Of a DNA stretch of 64,000 bases, positions 28,501 to 36,473 are shown piece by piece (the stretch's first letter is position 1; each line of letters opens with the position of its first letter). The position numbers and the translations under genes were made by a program. The notes below the pieces were generated by a model. That model was given only the letters and a program-made list of their open reading frames with translations, had not been told where the DNA came from and did no database searches. This DNA is from an uncultured Chitinophaga sp. Its GTDB lineage: Bacteria; Bacteroidota; Bacteroidia; Chitinophagales; Chitinophagaceae. The DNA is taken from positions 1 to 64,000 of the forward strand of contig NZ_CAMLHC010000034.1 in the NCBI RefSeq assembly GCF_946479755.1, read 5' to 3'.

Positions 28501-29337
28501 GTGGCAAAAACGCCGGCAGCCTTCGACGCCTTTATGAAAGCGATCGACAGCACGCTGTGGACAGTAGACCCACTGGGTAAACGCACCCACCAGGACCTCT
28601 CCCTGTTCATTGGCCGCCCGCTGGCACTGGTAGCCATGACGCTGCAATTGAAACTGAACGGACAGCCCCTGAAAAGTGAAGACTGGACTTACCCGCTGAA
28701 AGAGATACCACCAGATCCTGATGTTCCCACGCTGACCGCCTGTACGTTTGATGTACGCTTTGGCGACCAGGCTTCCCGTGAAGACGGAGTGATCGGTTAT
28801 TTCGAAGGAGAAAGTTACGACCGCTTCAACTGTGTGGTAACGCCCGACAGCTCAGACAACTATCTGCAGCAGATAGGCCCATTGGACAGCGACAACGGTA
28901 ATTACATCCAGCTGTCGTTCGAAAACGCCCCTGCATATATTACTGTATTGGCGGACCCACGGGCATCCATACACGCTTTTACCGGCATACTGCCGGTGAA
29001 GGAAGTTAAACTTCCGGAAGAATTTGTAGACAAACCATTGTCTTCACTGGAGATCACTTTCAGAACAGGTCCTGTACTGTCTTCCATACAGCCGTCAGAC
29101 CAGCTGTCGGGACAGCCGACACATGCCAGCGCCCTCACCTATCTGCCGGTGAGTGCCAAATTCGGCGTATGGAGCTGGTGGCAAAGTACGGTGCGTAATC
29201 CCGGTACAGCAACAGCCAGCTTCTCCTGGCAGGGATATACGCTTACCAAAGCAACGACCACCGCTAACTTCGACAGCTACTCCTCCAGCCTGCACGATGG
29301 GTATCTGCAATTTATCACCGATCAAAACCCTCAATAA
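25552..29337 (+). CDS. Giant hypothetical protein of the DUF6603-associated operon (1261 aa)
   Basis: Function unknown. Residues 1-100 include GAYLHWTLPRSLRVG and FPLVPNRWLIVRIYRD; the remainder is beta-rich with a helical insert at ~400-520 (QQLNQDQQALDDALTQLLSL and following) that looks like a coiled-coil hairpin. There is a Trp/Tyr-rich C-terminal region (WSWWQSTVRNPG, then FSWQGYTLTKATTT). It has no signal peptide or membrane segment. It is 11 bases after the 761-residue gene and 12 before the next one, consistent with fixed stoichiometry in a complex. The sheer size and lack of enzymatic motifs favour a structural role. Confidence 0.5.
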   Translation: MSSPIIVPMELDVLLANTALTDRDQFRLWYYSYSSMKSKAWSDPEPPAFTDSHTMPGTGAYLHWTLPRSLRVGKSDSTSDFPLVPNRWLIVRIYRDANGNNVPQTWMLEADCPNPDNDANSCYYIVNDTVKNNWANSSDTNRNSAFPLPFDTGDNTDTQAYYLSIGRAFDWSAWKEAYPENMFITALGPGNPDFSGYIGFNLGVLSFYDSLAGVPDTTSLSYMVTGWYADANSDILVTGNTGFTGGATADAVLAALNWQLAQGQSAGDSNITLYSGMSFNLPWNATAQEPPANDELDSLKHSKFVSVCVANTGMEAFSTLVATQLGQIQGYSDTHATLELLRAFQFDLLPELNNVNGTQLIAERIQQAWFNAHFGGNRWKIVPSSENQQPSGYRISDSDAAWLQQLNQDQQALDDALTQLLSLQWDLNAVWWKYHSIQRAFYNADKDWPGVTADQLSPYLDPDDPTKTLGQVLAQLKIVNDLLPKVPQPQQGIANQQDALQAGITAFAQSKQISAGYVLKAVAQPRYWQPNNPNLLISGISLDKLGNPETALAVRLPSQLIQSFTVDGQQINAAALESIIPALPNTGQLPGNVQDIYTEFFLLDPANAAQIADKTHLSKDDVYNAMKAHQITCYTNGILPAFDLSEWQQQWRPLFMEWQLTHTPVPFAWKNTPNWTFNGTDYQLVASPQGQGKPYIISGRAALSTHTQMTFGARLKTFADQYNNDDLKELWKAIDDTDQWRFLSQELADTNEYLAQRDKRLYRKPGHATFTYQNQQLSYSKIMGYPDDAHIYPFDTPSFAQGLVNALPAINKDGPSAYPFQQIRGGEFYFSQLIIYDKFGRILELVQPTDGGVFDATGFPLMVDTAFAVAHQLSSGIKAPFQVPPRVLQPARLNMLLADYRDQNNVLGITSDVNPICGWVVPNHVDRSLLLFFPDGSNAGEILLLADTNGTHIQWTPPPNNSLGALSDVGSRSKQLGAFATALVAKTPAAFDAFMKAIDSTLWTVDPLGKRTHQDLSLFIGRPLALVAMTLQLKLNGQPLKSEDWTYPLKEIPPDPDVPTLTACTFDVRFGDQASREDGVIGYFEGESYDRFNCVVTPDSSDNYLQQIGPLDSDNGNYIQLSFENAPAYITVLADPRASIHAFTGILPVKEVKLPEEFVDKPLSSLEITFRTGPVLSSIQPSDQLSGQPTHASALTYLPVSAKFGVWSWWQSTVRNPGTATASFSWQGYTLTKATTTANFDSYSSSLHDGYLQFITDQNPQ

Positions 29338-29349
29338 AAATACCTGACT

Positions 29350-30933
29350 ATGCAAACCGACAATAAACCGCTGCTGCTGCTTCCTTATGTGGTCACGCCG
29401 AAACCGGATCCCCTTGTGCCTGGCCTAAAAGAGGAAGTCGTTATCTCCTTGCAGGACAATGCTTACTACTGCGATATGATCCAAATCAGCATACCATGCG
29501 GGGATGACCCGGCAGATATATTTGCTACACCACCGCCGAAACCGTCACTGAACATCTCCAACAACCACTGGTCATCCGGAGACCCCAAGCCAATACACGA
29601 TACGGAAGGTGGCCCTCATTACTATCAATGGACCATCAACAATATGGAAGAAAATTTAAAGGCGATGGCAGCGGACTTTACCTTCACGGGTGTCGTCAAC
29701 AAGATAGGCGGCAAACCACAGGTCATCATCGACGAGGACTCCGGCACCAATCCTACGGAGCTGACGGAAAGGGAAGGCTCTTTTCCTGTCGCCAAGAGCA
29801 GCCAACCAGTTTTTTACCTGCAAAACCTGGTTGCCATTGACTACCTGTCTCCCGAATATCCCTGCGGAGCATTTCCGCTGGGGTATAGCATAGAATTAAG
29901 CTGGGAAGGCAGCAGCGGCGCTACTTATGATCTTTACCAGAGCGGCATCAGTGATCCTTTATGCAGCGGTACAACCGCCACCAATTATACGCTGGAAAAG
30001 GGGATCACCGATACCACCACTTTTTGCTGCGTGGCCAGTAACGGTAAAGGGGACAAACTGTTCCAATGCCTTACGCTGACGGTGACCAACCCGGCGATCG
30101 CCGCACAAAACATGACTACTGCCAACACCGAAAAAATCCTCGGGGATATGACCACCAGCGGCCAGGCCAGCTGCAAGACCTTAACCCTTAGCAACAATCC
30201 AACCAATATAGCGGCCGCCGGCCCTGGTATCAATACGCTCATCAGCGATTCAGCCACCTTTAATCTTAACGACAACTTCGAAGTGGATGGTGATGCTACA
30301 TTTACCGGTACCCTTACCTGTACTGATATCAACACGGACGACCTGACAATACAGGATTCCCTGGCTTTTAACGGTCAGCAGGAGTCTGTCTTCGGTCCGC
30401 CGGTGCTCGTTACCACCGGCGTTGATATCGGTTTTGGTATTGTGCCGGCAGTCTCGGATGGTTATGCTGTGATCACCGTATCAGGCCCTTCCATACCCAT
30501 CATTGAATCTGCCGCTTACGGCGCGCTTGGCATTGTTGATATGCTGGAGTGGGTTTATACTTATGGCGGTAACTCAGGTCTTCCCTATTTATCAGAGACC
30601 GACGGATTCCTGATGCTACCCGTTCCCTCAGGCGCATCCTGGGAATATCAGGGAGCTAACCTCATCGTTGCAGCCGCATTTTGTACGATCAGCGTGTACT
30701 GGTTCCCCGTGGGCAAAGCCGGTAGCGAGCAAAGTGTGGGAATTGAAATACCTCCGGAGCGGATGAAGGCCATGAGTGATGACAAACATCATCCCCGCGT
30801 GCATTTCGAACAATATCTGGCGGCGAAAAGAAAACGGCGCGGTGAGTTGATCACCTCCATGGAAACGATGCTGGAAACAACGTTCGACGAGGCTATTAAG
30901 GAAGATATGTTCCAACAGCTAATGAAACTTTAA
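29350..30933 (+). CDS. Tail-fibre-like protein 1 of three tandem paralogues
   Basis: Its C-terminal ~370 residues share an architecture with the next two proteins. First comes an Ig-like beta domain (~170-250: IELSWEGSSGATYDLYQSG, TLTVTNPAI). Then come short beta repeats of the DMTTSGQASCKTLTLSNN kind, a ~95-residue domain (~355-455: SDGYAVITVSG, then LPVPSGASWEYQG and ISVYWFPVGKAG), and a charged C-terminal helix. The repeats and the SDGY...PV.sGxsw...WfPvGk pattern recall phage tail-fibre shafts and tips. An extra N-terminal ~165-residue region (with a Pro-rich PPPKPSLN) is unique to this copy. No signal peptide. Confidence 0.5.
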   Translation: MQTDNKPLLLLPYVVTPKPDPLVPGLKEEVVISLQDNAYYCDMIQISIPCGDDPADIFATPPPKPSLNISNNHWSSGDPKPIHDTEGGPHYYQWTINNMEENLKAMAADFTFTGVVNKIGGKPQVIIDEDSGTNPTELTEREGSFPVAKSSQPVFYLQNLVAIDYLSPEYPCGAFPLGYSIELSWEGSSGATYDLYQSGISDPLCSGTTATNYTLEKGITDTTTFCCVASNGKGDKLFQCLTLTVTNPAIAAQNMTTANTEKILGDMTTSGQASCKTLTLSNNPTNIAAAGPGINTLISDSATFNLNDNFEVDGDATFTGTLTCTDINTDDLTIQDSLAFNGQQESVFGPPVLVTTGVDIGFGIVPAVSDGYAVITVSGPSIPIIESAAYGALGIVDMLEWVYTYGGNSGLPYLSETDGFLMLPVPSGASWEYQGANLIVAAAFCTISVYWFPVGKAGSEQSVGIEIPPERMKAMSDDKHHPRVHFEQYLAAKRKRRGELITSMETMLETTFDEAIKEDMFQQLMKL

Positions 30934-30961
30934 CATTACCACCCACATCAACATTATTGAC

Positions 30962-32065
30962 ATGAATAACGATAACACCCGGGGACAGTCAGACCAGGCA
31001 ACATTATTCCTGGCGAATTTTATTTCCTACCCTTTCCTGAACTTCCAGGGAGTACCCGTGACGCAGTTTATAGCGGGGAGCCCATTCAGCCTGAAATGGG
31101 ACAGTAACGGCACCAATTTTAACCTGTATGCCAATGATAATCCGCAGCCGGTGTATTCAGGACCAGCCACCTCCTGTGACGTGCAGCAGGAGTTTAATGT
31201 CAACACCACGCTGATGCTGGAAGCAGACAACGGAGTAGATAAACAATATGCTTTTCTGACCATTATTTTCAGTGATCCACAACTCAGCGCCGATGCCATC
31301 TCGGACGATACCGGCACAATGACCAACAACGATACCCTGGAAGTGGCGAACAGTCTGTACTGCCAAACCCTCTCCTTTACCGGTAAAGGCACGCTGAACA
31401 TTGGCTCCAGCGATACATTCAACTACCTGTCCGTTAGTAAAACAGCGCAGGTCAGTGGCGCTACTTCCGCAAACAACCTGAAGGCGCCTGCCAGCAATAT
31501 CAACAGCCTCACCGTCACCAATAATCTGAAAGCAGATGGTATCACCATTGCTATGATCGGGACGGGGCATCTCATCAGGGTGGGCAGCGCTTTCGACGTG
31601 GTGCAGGTAACGGCCAAAACAGATGGATTCGCCATAGTTGCCATCAATCCTAAAGGATGCGACAAAAATGTATCGTCTATCTGTACCATCACCTACGGCT
31701 TTCAGCAGTATACGGTCAATGCTGTCGTGCTGGAAGAAGACAGCGTTATAGACATACCACAGTCCGGATACTGCTGTATCCCCATCCAGAATGGCGGCTC
31801 ATGGAGCTGTAGCGGAACAACAAGCGGCGGTGGTAACGCCCCGCTGATCTCTGTTTTTTGGGTACCGCTTGGCGGAGGAAGCGATTCCTATACAATATCA
31901 GGAGGAGAACAACAACAGGCGGCGATGCCACCACCTGCAGCAAGGCCTGACCGGCGGGCATTATCCGCACAACCGTATGCGTCCTTTCTCCAAACGCTGG
32001 CAGAGGCCATGCAAAAAAGTCCCGCTCCGGCACTTCCGCTGGCGCAGAAACTAGTCAGCCTTTAA
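30962..32065 (+). CDS. Tail-fibre-like protein 2 of three tandem paralogues
   Basis: This 367-residue paralogue begins with an Ig-like domain (~30-105: FSLKWDSNGTNFNLYANDN, LTIIFSDPQL). Beta repeats follow (~110-190: NDTLEVANSLYCQTLSFTGK, NNLKAPASNINSLTVTNN). Next is the tip-like domain (~210-305: KTDGFAIVAINP, ISVFWVPLGGGS) and a Pro/Ala-rich linker (MPPPAARPDRR) before a C-terminal helix. No signal peptide. It lies 28 bases after the first paralogue. The function is presumably binding or structural; that is inference. Confidence 0.5.
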   Translation: MNNDNTRGQSDQATLFLANFISYPFLNFQGVPVTQFIAGSPFSLKWDSNGTNFNLYANDNPQPVYSGPATSCDVQQEFNVNTTLMLEADNGVDKQYAFLTIIFSDPQLSADAISDDTGTMTNNDTLEVANSLYCQTLSFTGKGTLNIGSSDTFNYLSVSKTAQVSGATSANNLKAPASNINSLTVTNNLKADGITIAMIGTGHLIRVGSAFDVVQVTAKTDGFAIVAINPKGCDKNVSSICTITYGFQQYTVNAVVLEEDSVIDIPQSGYCCIPIQNGGSWSCSGTTSGGGNAPLISVFWVPLGGGSDSYTISGGEQQQAAMPPPAARPDRRALSAQPYASFLQTLAEAMQKSPAPALPLAQKLVSL

Positions 32066-32091
32066 TTACATCAAATTAAAATCAAATCGTT

Positions 32092-33198
32092 ATGTCGTCA
32101 CCGTCCATACAAGATCTTACGCCCGGATTCACCATATCCTATTTACTCATGAGCCAAAACGGCAGGCCGGCAGCGGCATTTAAAGCCGGCACCTCCATCG
32201 ACTTCTCCTGGGAAAGCACCGGAGATTACTTCATGTTGTATGAAGGTAATAACCCCAAGCCTATCTACGAGGGTAACGGTAAGAGCACTACCTTAAAAAC
32301 GGGCCCCTCCGTTGACACTACCTTCACACTGGAGGCAACGTCCGGCAACAGTAAGCTGTACAGCGCTGTTACTGCTATCATCACCAATCCAACGTTAACC
32401 CCCAGTAGCATGACCGTCGCCTATGATCATGTTGACAACGGAGACATGACGGTGGAGGGTGCCGCCACCTTCAACGCACTGAAGGTAACAGGCGGTGTTA
32501 CATTTCCGGACACCGGAGACCCTGGCTTTCCGATCAATGGTTATTTACAAACAAACTGCGCCATTAATGTGGCAGGCGATACCATTATCAAGGGCACTTT
32601 AAAGGCAGACGGCACCCACACACAACAGCTAACCGTAAATAACAGTTTAACTGCACTCCAGGGCACGGTAAGCATCTTCAGTGATAGTGTTTCTGTCTAT
32701 AATAATAACCAGGAGGTTAACCAGACATTTACTGCCAAATGTGACGGCTATCTGATGGCGTATATACTACCAGATCTCAACGTTTGGAGCAAGATAGCAC
32801 TGACACTGGGGGGCTACACCTTTACGGTTTCAGGTGGCCATATCATGAACGCCTATGGGAAGGACATCACTTCCAATTCCCTGCTGCTACCTGTTTCCAG
32901 GGGCACATCAGTGAGTTACAGTACTACTTACAAGCCTTCACCTCCCCTGGCGTTTACCCTGCTGTGGTACCCCATCGGCAAAGGTGCAGCAGGAGAAGCT
33001 ACCTTTGAGGTCAGGGATACGCCCGCGGACCAGTTGACCGCTCCGGCTCCGGACATGGCAGCGATCCACGCAGCGGGGGAAACAGCCCGCAGGGAAACAG
33101 CCGCTTCCATTATCCAAAACATCGAACGGGCCTGTAATAAAACGATGGATGATAATATGAAACAGTTGCTGACAGAAAAATTACTGGCATTGCGGTAG
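32092..33198 (+). CDS. Tail-fibre-like protein 3 of three tandem paralogues
   Basis: This 368-residue paralogue has the same plan: an Ig-like domain (~28-105: IDFSWESTGDYFMLYEGNN, TAIITNPTLTPSSM), beta repeats (DMTVEGAATFNALKVTGG, QLTVNNSLTALQGTVSI), a tip-like domain (~220-305: KCDGYLMAYILPDL, then LPVSRGTSVSYS and FTLLWYPIGKGAA) and a helical C-terminus. The three copies are diverged enough to have different specificities. It is the last gene of the operon. I see no clear terminator between its stop and the convergent gene 60 bases away. Confidence 0.5.
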   Translation: MSSPSIQDLTPGFTISYLLMSQNGRPAAAFKAGTSIDFSWESTGDYFMLYEGNNPKPIYEGNGKSTTLKTGPSVDTTFTLEATSGNSKLYSAVTAIITNPTLTPSSMTVAYDHVDNGDMTVEGAATFNALKVTGGVTFPDTGDPGFPINGYLQTNCAINVAGDTIIKGTLKADGTHTQQLTVNNSLTALQGTVSIFSDSVSVYNNNQEVNQTFTAKCDGYLMAYILPDLNVWSKIALTLGGYTFTVSGGHIMNAYGKDITSNSLLLPVSRGTSVSYSTTYKPSPPLAFTLLWYPIGKGAAGEATFEVRDTPADQLTAPAPDMAAIHAAGETARRETAASIIQNIERACNKTMDDNMKQLLTEKLLALR

Positions 33199-33258
33199 GC
33201 GGAGATACTGATTCAAAATATCCGTACATTCCTGGTAGAGGGGAAAGATTAATCCATA

Positions 33259-34147
33259 CTATCTGAAAATAAATCCTTCTTTAAAAGGGTCTTCGGGATC
33301 GAAGTAAAAGGTATGCCGGCCGGTGACGTAAGCCGTTCCGCTCACCTCCGGTATAACAGCGGCATGTGCCCCCAGGGTGGTCAGTTCCCGCACTGTTACG
33401 CCCATGGTGCTGCCGGTAATGCTTTCGATGGTGACCGTTTCGTTGAGTTTTAATTCTCCTTTGGCATGATGCAGTGCTGCACGGGCGCTGACGCCGGACC
33501 CGGTGGCGGAGCGGTCCACCTCTCCTTCTGCAAAAATGCATACGTTACGGCTGTGATGTCCTTTCTTCTGCGCAGGCCCGGTGAAAATAGTGCCATACAA
33601 AAAGCTCAGGTCTTCCTCAAATGGGTGCGTGATAGCAAAATTATCCATCACCGCATGTTTTATCCTGCGGCCGTAGTCAAGCGACGTTACGGAAAGACAC
33701 GTCCTTCACCCTACCATTTTCCATGGTAGCGCGGGCATAAATTTTACCTGCTGGCACGTTGAAGATCACCCCTGGATGATTTCCTTCTTTTCTGACCATA
33801 CCTGTTTCCAATACCAGTTTGGTGAGCGCAATCATAGCGTGCCCGCACATGGTGCTGTAGCCCTCATTGTGCAGGAAGAAAACGTCCATATCTGCATCTG
33901 CGGAAGCGGATATCACCGCGCCGTACATGTCTGCATGGCCACGGGGCTCCCACATGATACCGGTACGGATATAATCGAGGTGCTCCCTGAAATACCTTCT
34001 TTTCTCCAGAACGGTTTCGCCTTTTACGGCGGGCAGCCCGGAAATAAAAACACGCAGCGGCTCGCCACCGGTATGCATATCGATCGTTTCTATCTTTAAC
34101 CATCCGGCGGGTATATCGGGATGGAAATTAGTAAGCAGCGTTTGCAT
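33259..34147 (-). pseudogene. Broken trans-3-hydroxy-L-proline dehydratase (proline racemase family)
   Basis: Two adjacent frames together make most of a proline-racemase-family protein. The 5' part (34147 to 33677) has DMHTGGEPLR, EPRGHADMYGA and the catalytic-type MCGHAMIAL. The 3' part (33651 to 33259) has ITHPFEEDLSFLYGTIF, DRSATGSGVSARAAL and the final DPFKEGF. Thr in place of the second catalytic Cys (DRSATGSG) marks the dehydratase rather than the racemase or epimerase branch. The expected ~50 residues between SFRNV and GRRIKHAV are missing, and the two parts are in different frames, so the gene has an internal frameshifting deletion and is probably inactive. It follows a pyrroline-2-carboxylate reductase-like gene, its natural pathway partner. 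Confidence 0.8.
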
Positions 34148-34177
34148 TGTTATATAGAATAGATAATAGAGCATCGT

Positions 34178-35140
34178 TTAAAAAGCAACCCGCACACCGA
34201 CGTTGCCGGCGCAGGCCTTTTCGTACAGGGCTTTCGCCATAAACAAATCAAAAAGCGCCATGCCGGCTGATTTATAGGCGGTAGTGCCGTTTACATCCAC
34301 CTTTGCCTCACCGGTTAACAGTTTCCCGATGGTGAACACGTCTTTCTCCTGTAAAATTCCTTTTTTGAGCGGGTTAAGAATATCGCCGGTTTCTGCTTTA
34401 GCAAATACCGAATCAATGGCCAGCTTCCCGGATAACCGGAAAACCTCATCCGGCAACTCCTGCATGCCTGGTTTGTAGGAGCCAATACTGATGAAGTGTT
34501 TGTTTTCCAGCAGCTGTGCATCATTAGGTAAAACCGGCGTGGCAGAACGGCTGGCCGCGATAATCACATCGGTATGTTGCAGGATCGTCGTTGCGTCTGC
34601 ACAGGGTACTATTTCCACCGACAGACATTGTTTTTCCAGCGCCGCCCGTAGCGCCGCCATACTTGTGGCCGACCGTTGCAGGCAGTATATTTTTGTGACC
34701 GGCCGCACGGCACAGGCAAAAACAGCCTGCTGTATTCCCTGGACGCCGCAGCCTATCAGTCCAACTGTATTTATGTCAGGTGGCGTCATATACTTTACGC
34801 CGATGGCGCCCAATGCGCCGGTACGCAAGGCTGTCAGCTTCGCTGCGTTCATGATGGCCAGGGGAAAACCGGTATGCGTATCATTGAGCAACATGGCGCC
34901 GTTGGTGACCGCCAGCTGCCTTTCGCTGTTTCCCGGCACTACTGCGACCAGCTTCGTACCAAAATAGTCATGGGAGAAAGAGGGCATGGAAAGGAGCGTA
35001 TTGTCTCCAAAGTCAATGTGCATCCGTTTGGGCACGAGGCAACTATTTTGTTCGTTGGCCACCAGCGCCGCCGCTACGGTCGCTATCACTTCTTCCGGTG
35101 AAAGAAGGCCCGCAATATCATCGTTATTTAATACCAGCAT
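34178..35140 (-). CDS. Ornithine cyclodeaminase/mu-crystallin-family protein, probable delta1-pyrroline-2-carboxylate reductase
   Basis: This 320-residue NAD(P)-dependent oxidoreductase has the Rossmann motif GLIGCGVQG near residue 128, KLTALRTGALGAIGVKYM before it, and a C-terminal AGMALFDLFMAKALYE segment typical of the family. Next to the trans-3-hydroxyproline dehydratase gene, the likely reaction is reduction of delta1-pyrroline-2-carboxylate to L-proline. Ornithine cyclodeaminase is the alternative and cannot be excluded from sequence alone. With the dehydratase broken, this gene may be relict or serve another source of the imine. Confidence 0.75.
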   Translation of the reverse strand: MLVLNNDDIAGLLSPEEVIATVAAALVANEQNSCLVPKRMHIDFGDNTLLSMPSFSHDYFGTKLVAVVPGNSERQLAVTNGAMLLNDTHTGFPLAIMNAAKLTALRTGALGAIGVKYMTPPDINTVGLIGCGVQGIQQAVFACAVRPVTKIYCLQRSATSMAALRAALEKQCLSVEIVPCADATTILQHTDVIIAASRSATPVLPNDAQLLENKHFISIGSYKPGMQELPDEVFRLSGKLAIDSVFAKAETGDILNPLKKGILQEKDVFTIGKLLTGEAKVDVNGTTAYKSAGMALFDLFMAKALYEKACAGNVGVRVAF

Positions 35141-35223
35141 GACGGAAATAAAAGGTTAAAATCAGTGCAACAAGGTATTACATATTACGGTTGGGGCCTC
35201 CTCCAATGTTAACCGTTTCTTTA

Positions 35224-36357
35224 CTATAATTGACCGGCGGCTATACCGGCGTGACGGGATTTTATCACTTCATTGGTGTGCCTGATGGTAGCTTCCGGCC
35301 AGAGCATGTCCGGATGGAAAGCCAGCGACGGTGTTCCGTTCAGCATATGCGTGGGCCATGCAGGATCAGCCAGGGCCGCTTTTCCAATGGAGACAAGGTC
35401 GGCATGCGATTCATCCATGACCCTGCGGGCCCTTTCCAGTTCATGCATGCCACCGTTGGCGATGATCACACTGCCAGTTACTTGTTTGGCTAATGCGGCG
35501 TAAGAGGCGCCATTGCTGTAAAAGCTATCCCGCTCCCAGGCGCCGCTCTGGACGGCGATATGAATAAAATCGGGTGCTGCTTTCCGGGCTTCTTCCAAAA
35601 TTTCAATGGCCATGGCTGCACCTTCTTTCCAGCGGTACTTCAGATCATTGACTTTTCCTTCCGACAGTCGTATGCCTACCAGGAAATGCGCCGGCACCAC
35701 TGCCCTGATAGCCTGCACAATTTCGGCGGCCATCCGGAAACGGTTGCTGGTGCTGCCGCCATATTGATCGTCCCGCATATTTAATTCCGGTGTCAGGAAC
35801 TGATCCAGCAGGTAACCGTTGGCCATATGTAATTCCACCCCGTCAAAGCCGGCGAGGAGCGCCATCCTGGCGGCGTTCACAAACCCTTCTTTAGCGGCAT
35901 GAATGTCTTCCCGGCTCATTGCCTTCGGAAAAGGATACGCGCCCGCACCGCCATACTGCGCCATTTTAACACCTACCGGTTGTATCGCAGAAGGCGCAAG
36001 CGTCTCCTGGGAGTATTGTGATAGCGCACCGGCATGCATCAATTGCGCGATGATCAGGGCGCCGCGTGCTTTTACCTGTGTCACTACCGGCTGCCAGGCT
36101 GCTGCGTGAGCCGTGGTAGTGAGCCCGGGCTGATGCGGATAACCTTTAGCGCTTATCTCATCTGTATAATTTCCTTCAGTGATGATCATGGAGAAACCGC
36201 CTTTGGCAAAAGCGGCGTAATAGGTTTCCATTTCCGCGGTAGCCAGTCCGTCAGCGGTAGCGCTCACGCGGGACATGGGCGCCACCACCAGCCTGTTTTT
36301 CAGAGAATGTTCTGCCAAAGGCAACGGCTCAAATATGGGATGTTTTGTTGTGTTCAT
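35224..36357 (-). CDS. Old Yellow Enzyme-family NADH:flavin oxidoreductase / alkene reductase
   Basis: This FMN-dependent TIM-barrel ene-reductase of ~377 residues starts at the ATG read as MNTTKHPIFEPLPL, which matches the family start; an open frame extends 30 codons further but runs into the operator-like region. Features include LKNRLVVAPMSRVSA, HMANGYLLDQFLTPELNMRD with QYGGSTSNRFR, and IIANGGM plus SIGKAALADPAWP in the phosphate-binding part. The usual His-x-x-Asn active-site pair is seen as HMAN. It probably reduces activated alkenes or nitro compounds. Regulation may act at the palindrome just upstream. Confidence 0.88.
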   Translation of the reverse strand: MNTTKHPIFEPLPLAEHSLKNRLVVAPMSRVSATADGLATAEMETYYAAFAKGGFSMIITEGNYTDEISAKGYPHQPGLTTTAHAAAWQPVVTQVKARGALIIAQLMHAGALSQYSQETLAPSAIQPVGVKMAQYGGAGAYPFPKAMSREDIHAAKEGFVNAARMALLAGFDGVELHMANGYLLDQFLTPELNMRDDQYGGSTSNRFRMAAEIVQAIRAVVPAHFLVGIRLSEGKVNDLKYRWKEGAAMAIEILEEARKAAPDFIHIAVQSGAWERDSFYSNGASYAALAKQVTGSVIIANGGMHELERARRVMDESHADLVSIGKAALADPAWPTHMLNGTPSLAFHPDMLWPEATIRHTNEVIKSRHAGIAAGQL

Positions 36358-36406
36358 AAAGTGATTTATTATGAACACAAAATTAGTCCGTGCGCCGGCG
36401 CTGCAT

Positions 36407-36445
36407 GTTAAAGTATTATAATAAAGCGCGTTAAAGTAGTTTAAC
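36407..36445 (-). promoter_or_regulatory. Operator-like repeats upstream of the OYE gene
   Basis: GTTAAAGTA occurs at 36407-36415 and again at 36430-36438, a 23-base period. The second copy is part of a perfect inverted repeat, GTTAAAGTAGTTTAAC (36430-36445). The elements lie 50-88 bases before the OYE start and overlap the likely promoter (TATAATAC on the minus strand). The layout fits a dimeric repressor, but no regulator gene is adjacent. Confidence 0.5.
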
Positions 36446-36473
36446 AAATCCTGAGGATCAGCACCTTTGATAA

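Noticed and set aside
29350..33198. Prophage or contractile injection system
   Set aside because: Only fibre-like proteins are present; no sheath, tube, baseplate, terminase, portal, capsid or lysis gene was found in the window.
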